Below are positions 33,385-44,183 of a DNA stretch of 64,000 nt, piece after piece. How positions within the stretch are numbered: position 1 is the stretch's first letter; every line of letters begins with the position of its first letter. The stretch comes from Plasmodiophora brassicae (lineage: Eukaryota; Endomyxa; Phytomyxea; Plasmodiophorida; Plasmodiophoridae). The notes beneath the pieces were generated by a model. That model saw nothing but the letters and a program-made list of their open reading frames with translations, did no database searches and was not told where the DNA came from. The translations under genes and the position numbers were made by a program. Location: positions 434,001-498,000 of the forward strand of contig JASFAU010000016.1 in NCBI GenBank assembly GCA_039704465.1. The letters run 5' to 3'.

Positions 33385-33423
33385 TCACAGTGAAAGCGGC
33401 AGTGAGCGCAACGACTTCTGGCA

Positions 33424-34645
33424 ATGTCTCAGATGGCGTCGATGATAACAAAATGTCTGGCAGTCGTTTTCTGGGCGCACATCGCGTCCGGCTCCAACGT
33501 TAGTGTTCGCGTCCTGCTGAAACCGGACCGATGCTACCATACGCCGTTGCTAAACGCCGCTCTCGGGCAAGGAGGTCAAGGTACTGTGAATCTTGCGTAT
33601 CCAAGCACGGAGAAACAGATGAAAGTGGCCCTGAAGAAAGTGAAGATCGGCAGTCCGTTTTCCAAGGCCGAAATCGAGTTCTTGCAGGAATTGTCTCAGG
33701 CTGGTTCGTATCGCGGTGTGCCTCGTTTGTTCGACGTATTTAAATCGGATGACAGTATGTTCATTGTCGAACAGTATTTCAAAGGTCCGTTGATACAGTA
33801 CATACGTAATTATAATTTTTCTGTCCGCTGAAGGCCTTGCCCAGGTCAGCAATTCCATACCATTCACGGCGACCTGTTATTTTACCGTATGAGCGCACAA
33901 GTATGGGAGAATCGTGTCATGCGCCTCCTCTACAAGATTACAACGATCATCAGTCAAATCCACCAGTCCGGATACGTCCATCTCGACATCAAACCTGACA
34001 ACAGTACGTTCTGCGCTGTGTGCCGTTAGGTGGCCTGGAGGAACCTGATAACGTACTATGTTCAGTTCTCTACGATGTCGAGGATAACGTCATCATTATT
34101 GATTTTGGGTCATGTTTGAAGATTGACACTGACAATAAGCGCAGCGTAGAATTTCATGCACCGAGCGTAAGGTAACGACAGTCCTTCCCACTCTGTGCAT
34201 TCTTAGATCCGTGGTGCTGATCTGTTTCGTAAACAGTTCATTTATGACGACGGAACCATTTGTAGCACCTGAACTCAAAGCTCGCAATGTTGGCTATCCG
34301 AACGATATCTACTCGTTGGGAAGGACGGCGGCCAATGTGTTAGGCAATTTCCCACCCGAAAAGTTTCCCCGTTTATCCCAGTTTATCACGATGGCGCAAA
34401 CCCTTGAACCAAGCGAGAGGCCGACTGCAGAAGACATTCTCGGTCATGACCTTTTCCACAAGGAACGCGCTGAATACGGCATTTCTAGCAAGCATGAATT
34501 GCCTCTGTTCGAGCAAGTCATCAACCTGTCTGGGTCGAATGCGAAATATTTCAAACAATTTCCGCTTCCGCAGTGTGACCCTGGTTCCTCATCTTCGCGG
34601 AAATTCTCTCTTCCTGGGTTCCGGCGTTGCTTTTCTCAACCGTGA
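33424..34645 (+). CDS. predicted secreted protein kinase, 351 aa
   Basis: Exons 33424-33805, 33845-34003, 34066-34171 and 34237-34645 join in frame. The first about 24 residues form a signal peptide (ITKCLAVVFWAHIASGS). The kinase fold then shows a glycine loop (GQGGQGTV), the VAIK lysine (VALKKV), the catalytic loop HLDIKPDN (HRD replaced by HLD, Asp kept), DFG (IDFGS) and VAPEL. All catalytic residues needed for activity are present. It ends shortly after the C-lobe. Secreted kinases are candidates for host- or environment-directed effectors; that role is inference. Confidence 0.78.
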
Positions 34646-35231
34646 TCGATTCGCAATGACCTGGAATACAATGCGGCGCAATTGCATATTGGCACTCACG
34701 TCGCCTCGCGAACTGTCAAGGTCTCAGCGCAAGGCCATTTCGGATCTTGCGGATGAAATGCCTACCGTCGAGGGCACGACCTAAACGTCTTCGATGGCCA
34801 GTGCAACACCCTGAGCGTGGCTGTCGCCATCACGATCCCTAGAGCAGCATTCTCTGCAGCACACGTCGACTGCCGTACAAATGTGGCCGGTGGCCCAATA
34901 TCGATCTGCCTTGCACTGCACCCTCAACACTGTTCTTGTCGTTGGCAACCTGTTTGCTGTAGTCAAGCACACGACCAGCAGCATTTACGCATACATCCGG
35001 CGTGCTGCGTCCTGCTAGCGAGATGAATGATGATGTCGTTTGGCCCAGCAAGTGACGGAGTCGTAAGGTATTGGTACACTTTGGTGGCGGAGAAGGAGCG
35101 GCGCTCGAATTGTCCTCAAGTCGTTCGCCGAGCCGTCCTCGATAATACGTCAGTTGACCTCGAACACTGCGGGCCGTGTGTCGGTTCGTATTCTTATCGG
35201 GAAGAACGGTGTGCCGATGATTTTCGGTCGA
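34646..35231. other. intergenic, nothing recognised
   Basis: Nearly 590 bases between the secreted kinase and the aspartic protease (convergent genes). Short frames exist on both strands but none has a motif or codon pattern that supports it. Confidence 0.5.
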
Positions 35232-36260
35232 TTACGATTGTACTGAATGAAAGGTGATACCAACAGTAGCGTTTCCAGCGGGCAGGTATCGAAACGTGAC
35301 ACGAGCTGCTGATAGGAACGGGACGCCTAATGTCCACATGTGGCTGTCGTGGGCTCGAAATTTGACAACGCAACCCTGCTGGTTGTCCTCAATCATGGTC
35401 CAGTGACGCCAGCCGATCGCCACAATCTTGCCTTGAACGACGACGTTCAGGACAGGCCAGGAATCCCGACTCTGGCAATTCGATATGAACCCGTTGTCGT
35501 CGGCGTTCAGCAGGCGGAAGATTGGGCGCGCTTGCCGGGAAGGAATTCTGATCCAGGTGCAACCTGTATCTATTTGGCAATGCAAGTAAGATCATGTGCG
35601 TAAATACAGATTGTGGCATCACCGACCAATTAGGGCATGCGCAGCTCTATGGACAGTGCCCCCGAACTGAATCGAATCCGTGAGGATCTCCCACGACGGC
35701 GTCGGCGACGGTATCGTGGGCACCCACACCATGTCACGGTCGGTCGCATCGCCGGTGATCATGACGACGCCCTTCGAGACATCAAAGGTGATCATTGTCC
35801 CGTTAGTAGCGGCGAGGAACGTCATTGCAGCGGGGCTCGCTGGTGATAACCCCATCACGCCATACATTCGTCCATCAGCGTCTGACGCTCTAACACTGGT
35901 TCTGTCAACTATCCCTAGCCGCACCCTGGCTGATGTCGTGTTAGCCATGTCACCCAGAGTTGCGACATCGTCGCCCGTGACACCGAACGACCCGGTGCCA
36001 TCCGCGTAATGCACGTCGAACGGAACGCCCGTCGCGGCATACGATGATGACAGGGTCGGATTGTAGGACGGCACGCCGACCGCTGGCACCCAGGAATGGG
36101 TCGACCCGGTGTCCAGTTCGACCAGCACTGATTGCGCTGGGGTCCCAATCGACATTCCCGCCAGGAACATGTCGTTCACGGCCACGAGCGGGACGACCTG
36201 CTGGTCGCCGACCGCGTTGCCAATCGCGAGTAGGGCGACGATAGCTCGCCACCACATCAT
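35232..36260 (-). CDS. secreted pepsin-type aspartic protease (A1 family)
   Basis: Exons 35627-36260 and 35232-35569 (intron 57 nt) encode 323 aa. A signal peptide (WWRAIVALLAIGNAVG) is followed almost at once by the N-lobe: VELDTGSTHSWVP carries the first catalytic Asp and YADGTG is the flap. The splice creates ALIDTGCTW, carrying the second catalytic Asp with Cys in place of the usual Ser/Thr. The WTLGVPFL segment matches the WILGDxFL strand but lacks its Asp. There is no evident propeptide, unlike pepsin, so activation may differ. Confidence 0.82.
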
Positions 36261-36865
36261 CGAGGCGTTTCAGTGAATGGGGCGGAACCAGCGTTCCGCC
36301 ATGAGTCATGCGTGCTGAGAAGCAAGTGAACCAACCAAAGGCCACGACGTCACGGAGGCTGTATTGAACACTGACGCTGTCAAAAGGAACGGCTCCATGA
36401 ATCAGACTGTGCGCACGGTGGCGCCGGGTTCGGCGCGCAGGGCTGGCTCCTTGACGATTGCGAGTGGCCGCCACGTGCAGCTACATAGGTAGGGCACCCA
36501 GAACAGGCCAAAGGCCGAGCGGGCTCGCGGATTAAGAATCCGCAGAGTTTGCGAATTGCGACCGACGCAGACGCTGCAGCTGTCGTCCGGTTCGTGGCCC
36601 GACGCGCCGACACGCCGCCGCGGCACACTGAATCCGGGGCCGTCGCCACTGGTGTCGGCAGTCGCGCACAACCCATCTGGTAGCCTGACTGGACTCTGAG
36701 TCCTGACTGGGCGCCCGCATCTGGCCTGCCGCCGCGGCACAATGAATCCGGCGCCCATTGTTGCGGACGCCGGCGTCAACGCCATCTTGCCAGCGATCCC
36801 GGCGGCACCGCCGCTTCAGCGCGTGGGCGCCGCCCAGTTACGCCTCAGGGTCGCCGAGGCCCACA
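36261..36865. other. intergenic, nothing recognised
   Basis: About 600 bases between divergent genes (aspartic protease on minus, SAP-like ORF on plus). Several CGCCGCGGCAC-type motifs recur (about 36610 and 36730), but I see no supported gene. Confidence 0.45.
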
Positions 36866-37342
36866 ATGCGTCGTCCAAGGGGGCTCGCCGTGACGACGTC
36901 AGAACTGGGCGACCACGTCACGTTCGTTGTCGCCTGCGCCAACGCCAACATCCCGGGCGCCGTCGCCGCCGGCGCGGGACCGCCCGCCTGGGCCGCGCCG
37001 CTGCTCGAGCTTCCGGCACAAGTTGCCGCTTTACAAGGTCAAGTTCTCGCAGTACAAGAGCAACTCGTCGCGCAAGTCGCTGCGATGGAAGCGCTAGACG
37101 CTAGGATAATCAACGGCACGGTGGAGGCACCTGATGACATGATCGCGGCCGTTCCCAACGCGGCCGGCGATGCCGTGCCGGCGGCGTTCCCAGCCACGCG
37201 TCGGCAGTTAACGGCGCTGACCGGCGCTCACGCGAACGGTTTGCTGGCGTACTACGGGATGCCGGCGGGCGGCACCGTCGCGCAGCGCCGTCGGCGTCTG
37301 GCGCGCCGTCTCGGCGTACGCAACGTAGGCGTGATCCAATAA
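36866..37342 (+). CDS. hypothetical protein with coiled coil and SAP-like C terminus
   Basis: From the ATG at 36866 the frame encodes 158 aa. A helix rich in Gln/Val/Ala (PAQVAALQGQVLAVQEQLVAQVAAM) looks like a coiled coil. The C-terminal LLAYYGMPAGGTVAQRRRRLARRLG resembles the helix-extended-loop-helix of SAP DNA-binding motifs. An alternative upstream start at 36742 is in another frame and would need an intron. Similar short SAP-like ORFs often occur near mobile elements, but I cannot show that here. Confidence 0.45.
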   Translation: MRRPRGLAVTTSELGDHVTFVVACANANIPGAVAAGAGPPAWAAPLLELPAQVAALQGQVLAVQEQLVAQVAAMEALDARIINGTVEAPDDMIAAVPNAAGDAVPAAFPATRRQLTALTGAHANGLLAYYGMPAGGTVAQRRRRLARRLGVRNVGVIQ

Positions 37343-37575
37343 CCCTGATCCGAGCCTCTGAGCGGGCACAACCCGCCGTTTCTTAAACACGGTCCTTTAC
37401 GAGGTGTGGGTTTCAAAGGACGAGCAATTATCTCCTGTGTCAAAGACGCTTGACTTGAAGAACTGACCAAATTCGGGCAGTTTCCGGTGGGGGGCAGTTG
37501 TTGTCTAGCAGACCGAGACGGGGCCCGGCTGGGTCGGGTCGGGTAGTTCATTTTTCGTCGTCAGACGCGGCCCGC

Positions 37576-38270
37576 ATGTTGTTCGGCCATCCGTTGGGGC
37601 CGTCGATCGGGGCGCCGGCCAAGGCGCGCGTGCACATCACCGCCGCGCTGGACCTGACCTGCCCGTTCTCGAAGCGGGCGCTGCAGACGCTGAAGGCCCT
37701 GGCCGACAAGTACCCGACGTCGCAGGTCCAGATCAGCAAGCTCGACTGGGTCCAAGTCTGGTAAAATGGGCCTTGTCGTGCACGTTGTATCCTGGGTTGC
37801 ATTCACCGTTTGGCATATAGGCACCCGCAGGCCTATGTGATGGCGCTGGCCGCTGTGGCCGTTCTTCGCGCCAAAGACCTGAACGCCTGGTACAAGTACA
37901 CGGATGCGCTGTTCGACCGTCAGGCGGAATTCTTCGACGACAAAGTGCACGACCTGTCGCGGTCAGCACTCGAGCAGCGGCTCGCTGAGCTCGCCCAGGA
38001 CATTGCGGGCGTCGACAAGGCCACGTTTGCTGCCAACATGAAAGACGACCGCTCCGTCCGCATGATCAAGGACCACACTCGCTTTGGCCGTCAGAACGGT
38101 CGCTATTTGGGTTCCCATGGGCCGACGACATGGCACTCACCAACGTTGTCGTCACAGGCGTACACGAGTCCCCAACGTTCATGGTCAACGGCCTCATCAA
38201 TCGCAACCTGAGCTCGTCGACGACCGTGGACCAGTGGGATGACGTTCTGAAGCCCCTGCTGGCGGACTGA
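37576..38270 (+). CDS. DsbA-like thioredoxin-fold protein
   Basis: Exons 37576-37760, 37821-38098 and 38158-38270 join in frame to 191 aa. The fold is indicated by DLTCPFSKRALQTLKALADKYP (the DsbA helix-1 site, here CPFS with a single Cys), an inserted helical domain (NAWYKYTDALFDRQAEFF) and ESPTFMVNGLINRN before the terminal strand and helix (the cis-Pro loop). With only one active-site Cys it probably acts as a monothiol enzyme or GST-kappa/FrnE-like protein rather than a disulfide oxidase. No signal peptide is seen from this ATG. Confidence 0.75.
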
Positions 38271-38337
38271 CCGCTGATCGGAATACATCGTCGTGTGCGT
38301 TTGTTTATCGTCTTGTCGGGAGAACCGGTCGCTGGGT

Positions 38338-40033
38338 TTACGTCTTGGCGTACTGCTTATTCGGCGCGGCAGGTTTACCAAGCTTATTCGACTTTTGTGC
38401 AGGCTGTTTGCGTTTCTTCGCCGATGCCGCATTGCTTTCAGCAACGCCTTCCGCAGCAGCGGGTTCGTGTCGCCCGCCCTTGTCGCCCGTCCCCGCCGTT
38501 GCCGCCTCGGCTGCCGCGTCGTCGCCTCCCGTGTCCGCCGGGATGTATGGGATGCCTTTGAGGCCCTGCACGACGGTGATGTCGCCTTTGCCGTTCGCGT
38601 CCACCGACGACTTGAGCAACGTGACGGCCTCCTGGAACGCAGCCAGGACCTGGTCGAACTTCTCGGGCGACCACGTGCTCCCAGACTCCAACCACGACTG
38701 GTCCATTTCGATCCCCTGGACCCTGATGACGATGTGCAGGAGGCCGGAGATGCCCTCCTGGAGCAACGCCAGACGCTGCATGGCTTTGTCGGCCTGCTCC
38801 CTGCTCTTGTCGGCACGTGCGCATGTCTCCCTGTACTTCTCCTGCAGCTGGTCAACGTCCCGCCAGCGGCTGTCCATGAAGTTGTTCCGCTCCTCCTCGA
38901 GCTTGGCCTGCAACCCAGCCTGGGCGGGGGCGAGCACCGTCAGTGTCATCGGTACGCGCCGGCCCTCGCTTAGTACCTTCTTCTGTTGCAGGGATTCCAG
39001 GTGCTTGGCCTTCTCCTGGATCTCCTTCTCCAGGTCGAGCTTGATCTCCTCCTTGAGGTAGAACTTGTTGACAATGTCGTCGGGGTTCTCCAGGCCGGTC
39101 GCCGACGTGATCCGCTGGAACCGCACGTTATGCGCCTGCATCTGCGCGTTCAACGCCTCCAGCGCTTTCTGCAACTCGTTCGCCTGCGCCTCCCTCTCGC
39201 GGATCTTCTCCAGCATGCGCTCGATACGCCCATTGAACTTATCGACCGTCTGGGGCGAATGCGAACGGTCAGCCGTTGAACGTTGCAATCGCTCAAACGT
39301 GGGGGACCTTGTGCTCTCGCTCTGACTTCTGCGACTGGCGCTTCTTGCGCTGCGCTTTCAGGACGTCGAACACGTTCTGGAAGCTCTGCAGCTGCTCGAC
39401 GGCGAACTGGTGGAACGACAGGATCTCGTTCTGGAACTGGTCGAACTCCTGCCCCGCCTGCTCCTGCTCCATCTGCGCCTGATTCTTCAGCGTGTTCATC
39501 TTCCGATACAGCGCGTTGATCTCCGCCCTGAGACACGTCTCGTCAGCCACCGGGGATCAACCGGACGACAACGCCGGCACAACGTCCCACCTTTGTTTCC
39601 GCAGCGCCTCCATCTGGAAGAACCGGTCGAGCTCCTCCTCCTTCAGGTGGGCGATGTTCAGCTCGTAGTTCTTGCGGTTCTCCTCGGTCTCGTTGATCTT
39701 GATGGTCACCGTGTCGAGTTGCATCTCCAGGCCCTTCAGCTTCTCCTCGTACTTGCTCTGCGCCGCCTCCATCGCCTTCGCCGTCGTCGTGATGTACTGC
39801 ACCTCGCGTTGCAGGCGGTGCAGGACGGCCTGCCGCTCGACCGTTTTCGCGCGCAGCGTGTCGTACTCCTTCCTGAGCGAGCACACGATCGCGAACGTGC
39901 TGCGCATGTGGGCCTCCGGGTCGGCCTCGTGCCGCTCCGTCAGCGCCGACGTCATCCGGGTGACCATCTGCGCCGATTCGCGAAGGAACACGGTACGCGC
40001 CGGCGGCGGCGGCGGCAACTCGGCGACCTCCAT
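38338..40033 (-). CDS. outer-dynein-arm docking-like coiled-coil protein
   Basis: Exons 39591-40033, 39308-39527 and 38338-39249 give 524 aa, all phases matching. Almost the entire chain is coiled coil (VTRMTSALTERHE, YELNIAHLKEEELDRFFQMEALRKQ, QNVFDVLKAQRKKRQSQ). The ITSATGLENPDDIVNKF stretch resembles the (I)xxATG(V/L)xDxxDxVxKF block of ODAD1/ODAD3 (CCDC114/CCDC151, Chlamydomonas ODA1/ODA3), which anchor outer dynein arms to doublets. The C-terminal tail is Ala/Lys-rich. The exact subfamily is uncertain. Confidence 0.68.
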
Positions 40034-40057
40034 GCCCGGCCCTGTCCAAACCGGGGG

Positions 40058-42182
40058 TCAGTTGGCCTTAGCGCGCGCGTGAACCAGGGAATCGCTCGTA
40101 CGATCGGTGTGCGGGATCGCCGGGAGCACCACCGCGTTGGCCTCGGCGTTGGCCGCCTGCAATTTCGACTCGGTCCTGGCTGACAGCAACGCGTTCAGCT
40201 GCTTGCTGCAAGGGCACACGTTCAGCATCGCGCTCGCAAGGTCGGGGGTGGACGGCCACCAACCTGAGCTGCTTCATGCGTTTCTGCCTGGCGCGAACCT
40301 GGTCGGACACGCTGTGCTTGCCGGGGGGCGGGGCGGGCGTCTGTGGGGACACCTGCATGTCGGACGGGTCCAGCGACACGGTCCGCTCCTTGACGGGCAA
40401 CGCAGCGACCGCCGCCGGTTTGGCGCTCTTCGACGCGCGCCGCTCCGATTCGATCTGTTCGTTGACCTCGTGCGACATGGCGTCCCGGGAGCGGATGCTC
40501 TCGAGCTGCGCCTTCGTGTCCTTGGCCTCGTCGTCCTTCGTCAGCTCGCGCGTCTTCTGCCTGGACTTCATCCAGGTCGACATCTCCTCGCGGATCTTGC
40601 CGAGCTCCTTCTTGCCCAGGCCGTAGTTCGACTTCTTCAGGTACCGCAGCTTGAGCAGGTGCTCCTGTTTCTGCCCCAGGAACCACTCGTGCATGTCGTT
40701 GCCGAGCGCCGCCCACTTGATGCTGGTCAGCGCCACCGAGTGGTGCTCGCCGCACTCGATCTGCCCGACGACCGACCCGAGGATGTGGTCGATGACGCGC
40801 GGGAACAGCAGGTTGTCGTCCGTGTCCTGGCCCAGCTGCCCGTTGTCGTTGTTGCCCCAGGAGTAGATCGCGCCAAAGTTCGTCAGCGCCAGCGAGTGGT
40901 ACCGGCCCGCGGCGACCTGGACGATGTCCTTCGACGCGATGATCAGCCGGGGAACGGACAGGTTCCCGCGGACGCCATGGCCCAGCTGGCCGTACTCGCC
41001 GGCGCCGACGCAGTAGACCTCGCCCTTGGCGCTCAGCGCGACGATGTGGCTCTGCCCGCACGACACGCTGCTGATGCGGGACGAGAAGGCGAACTTGCGC
41101 GGCAGGTACATGAAGTTGTGGTCGGTGTTCGGGTAGAAGTACTCGCCGAACCCGCAGATGTGCAACTCGCCGGCGTCGGCGATCATGCAGGTGAAGATCG
41201 CGCCGCATCGCAGCGACGTGATGCGCGTCGCCGCCAGCGACTGGATCACCGTCGGGCGCAGCTGGTCGGCCTGGTCGCCGTGGCCCAGCTGGCCGCGCTC
41301 GCCGCACCCGAACGAGAATACGCGCCCGGTGCCTGCCGACGGGATCAGGTCATGATGCACGCCCGTATGGCGACACGATCGCCATACGTGACAACGCGAC
41401 GGAATGCTTGTCGCCGCAGGCGATGTGTGTGAACTCGACGTTCTTCTCCGTGTCGACCAGCTTGGGGATCTTGACCATCTGCCGGTCGCCGTGGCCCGTC
41501 TGCCCGTACCGGGAGAAGCCCCAGGAGTACAGGCGCCCCTTGTCGGTCAGGACGACCGTGTGCGATTGCCCGCACGCGACGGCCACCACGAACGCCGACA
41601 GCGTCTTGACGGCGCGCGGGGTCGGCTGGTTCACGAACCCTTCGTGGACCTGGCCGAGCTGCCCCATGCGACCGTCGCCCCACGTGTACACCTTGCCGTC
41701 GTCTGGGCAACCGGGCGAGCGTTAACGTGCGATGGGGTGCCGCGAGCGGGGAGCCTCACCTGAGACGGCGGCGGTGTGCAGGCCGCCGCACGCCACCTGG
41801 CGAATGGCGACGGGCTCGGGGAACGCGACGTACTGGGGCACCGACGCGTACTTCTTCTGCCCTCGGGTGAACTTGCGCCCCAGCTGCCCATGGTAGCCGG
41901 CGCCCCAGGTGTACACGTACGTCCCGCCGGACGAGTCTGCACCGCTCGCTCAGATCGCACGCTGGCGCAGGGGCCCGCCCGCCCCTGCCACGTACCGATC
42001 GAACGTCGTGAGGCGGGGTCGGCGCTGTCGGTGATCTTGCGCAGGCTGTCGAAGATGAGCTGGCGCCGTTTAATGCCGGGCGCCGGGCCGAAGTCGACGG
42101 CCTCGTTCGGCGCCCCGTCGTCTTTGCCGCGGTCGCCGAACGGGACCAGGGCGCCCTCGCTGTCGTCATGCTCGATAGACAT
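40058..42182 (-). CDS. seven-blade RCC1-repeat protein with C-terminal coiled coil
   Basis: Five exons are needed, starting at ATG 42182. Seven RCC1 blades can be counted: YVYTWGAGYHGQLG, KVYTWGDGRMGQLG, RLYSWGFSRYGQTG, RVFSFGCGERGQLG, ELHICGFGEYF, EVYCVGAGEYGQLG and AIYSWGNNDNGQLG. A charged helix (KKELGKIREEM...QKTREL) and a short basic tail follow; the last splice joins MKQL to SKQLNALLSARTESK and the stop is at 40058. The propeller may be a GTPase regulator or scaffold. Only 24 bases separate its stop from the next gene's ATG (40033), which suggests co-regulation with the ODA-docking gene. Confidence 0.85.
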
Positions 42183-42397
42183 GACGGCGCCGGTGGCGAA
42201 TATCAAGGCCGGGATCGATTCCCGTACTACGTATTGTATGGGTCGACACATGGGTACCAGTCGCCACCACCGCCCCCGTTCAGATCTCGCCCGGCCAAAC
42301 GTTGCGACGGTCCTGTGGAGGGAACGACCGTATATAGACTTAGGTTGAACCATTACGTCGATGCCCGGCAGCAGCATCAGGCGGCATGGGGGTCGCC

Positions 42398-43862
42398 CTA
42401 CACGGCAAACACGTTCGTTGCCGGTTTTCTTCGGTTGATAGGCGGCTCGACCTTTGTTTTCTTCGCCCAGGCCGGGACGGGTGCCGCTGACTTCGCCGCC
42501 GACAGGATGCTGAGGTTGTACAGGAGGATGCCGAACATGGCTATGCAGACGCCGACGATGTTCAGCGGTTGGATCGTGTTCCCAAATAGTAGGACGGCCG
42601 ACACGATCACGATCAGGCGTCGGAACACGTCCGCCACCGAGTATCCTGAACGGCCGAGCCGCATGCATGAGCAAAGACGGCAGCAGTAAACGGACGCACC
42701 GGGCAGATACCAAGGGAACCGAGCATGTTGATAGCGACGTAGCTGAGGCGCAGCTCGCCGAAATAGTTCAGGCCGACGATGAGCATCAGGAAGAACGGCG
42801 TGCTTCGAAGCTCGGAGCCGGGTTCCATGGCGTCGCCGCCTGTCGAGGACGTCGTGTAGCTGACGCCAAGGGCGATGGCCAGGAATCCAGTCGACAGGAT
42901 CGCAGTGTAGACTTGTAACTGCATCGACGTCATCAGGCGTCGTATCAGAATGCGCTTGGCGCGAATGTTGAAGAAGGTCTGGTTGAAGGCCGATACGACG
43001 CCCAGGCCAAACCCGACCGGATGAAACCCGACTTCTACGACAAAACGATGAGTGAGAGATCCACAACTCGGTTATGCGACTGCTCGATAGCGTAGTGCAT
43101 ACCGTTGGCGGACGCCAACGCAACGCCACCGACGATCGGCAGCAGCGACAGGCGGGTCGTCAGTGCATATTGCTGCCCTTGGATCAACCAGCAGACGATG
43201 CACGTCCAGAACGGGATTGTCGCCTTGATCGTGTTCAGGAACGACACGGGTATGTACTCCATTGCCGCGTTGTACGCGATGCTCATCACCGTCATCGTGA
43301 CGCTGAGCGGGACCACCGCATCGAGCTGGTGCCGCCGTGTCACGTTCGCCGGCCGATCCGTCGTCTCGTCGTACACCGCCAGCACAATCATCTGCACCCA
43401 GTTCATTAGGGTTCCGACAACGCCAGGCGTGGGTGAACCAGTACGGACGCCTGCCACGCTGACGAACGTTTGCTGGAACAGCGACAGTCGGACAGGCCCG
43501 CCAAGCTCATGCATCAGCACCTGCGAACACGACACGCTCAGAACGGGGGAGGCGCGAGCACAATTCGCTCGATTCCCGCACGTAATTCAGCTTCGCCGCG
43601 ACAATGCTGGAGGTGTACCAGCAGATAATCAGGCCGAATAACGAGGAGAACTGGGCGCGCGAACGAATTCAGCGGTACGCGGGACGAGCGACCCCCGGGA
43701 CAGACATACAGACGCATTCGCGGCGGGTTCGCCAGCAGGCGCGTTGGCACCAGCGGCGGCGGCATCCGGCTGCTGCTGCTGCTGCTGTTGCTGGGCCTTC
43801 ACGGGCGCCTGCCGGGCGGACGCCGGCGCCGGCGACGCCACCCTGGCCGTCAGATCCGCCAT
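42398..43862 (-). CDS. triose-phosphate/nucleotide-sugar translocator family transporter (SLC35E/TPT)
   Basis: From ATG 43862 a disordered Ala/Gln N terminus with eight glutamines (a CAG/CAA tract, plus-strand CTG repeat at about 43771-43793) leads via a short intron into SLFGLIICWYTSSIVAAKLNY, the first TM of the TPT/DMT family. Further blocks are MTVMSIAYNAAMEYIPVSFLNTIKATIPFW, GVALASANEVGFHPVGFGLGVVSAFNQTFF and YSVADVFRRLIVIVSAVLLFG...NIVGVCIAMFGILLYN. About ten TM helices are expected. The substrate is not predictable. One in-frame region (VSVAGVRTGSPTPGVVG) may hide an extra intron. Confidence 0.82.
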
Positions 43863-44183
43863 GGCGACGCCGGCCGTCGCCGACGCGTCATGGGACCCCG
43901 CGACGCGACGGTACTCGGCGTGCCCTTCAATGGCAACGACGGCGCTGCCGGCAGCGGCGGCGTAGGTCACACTCGGGGGGTGGGTGGGGCGGCCAGCGAA
44001 TTCCCACGTCTGTGCCCAGTCAGTGGCCGCGCGGCGCACGAATTCCGCCTACAACTATTTCTATTCTAATCGCGACGTGGGGCGCTGCTCCTTTTGCAGT
44101 CGGCCGTCGGCGTGCACAGGGCACCGCCTGTCGGGGAGCTGCTTCCTCATTCCGGGATTGCAGTTCGTGCGGCCTGCGCGGCG

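Larger units (their letters stand above)
30538..33423. mobile_element. mobile-element island without a confident host gene
   Basis: Nearly 2.9 kb lacks any recognised cellular gene. It holds a foldback element (31061-31330), two inverted copies of a transposase-like segment (31359-31505 and 31608-31755), a minus-strand ORF carrying the second copy (31698-32057), further minus-strand fragments between 32069 and 32712 that look protein-like (e.g. TAEPYFTSRPAYVLVHGE) but do not assemble, and a short GC-rich repeat cluster (33272-33384). Parts, especially 30.6-31.8 kb, look AT-richer than flanking genes. Confidence 0.55.

Noticed and set aside
34004..34029. A 26-nt intron in the secreted kinase
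   Set aside because: Using the acceptor at 34065 (62 nt) gives a much better kinase sequence (HLDIKPDNILYD), so the ultra-short version was dropped.
40107..41432. Long plus-strand open frame (over 400 codons) opposite the RCC1 gene
   Set aside because: It is antisense to well-supported RCC1 repeats; GC-rich codon bias creates long shadow frames and it shows no motif.
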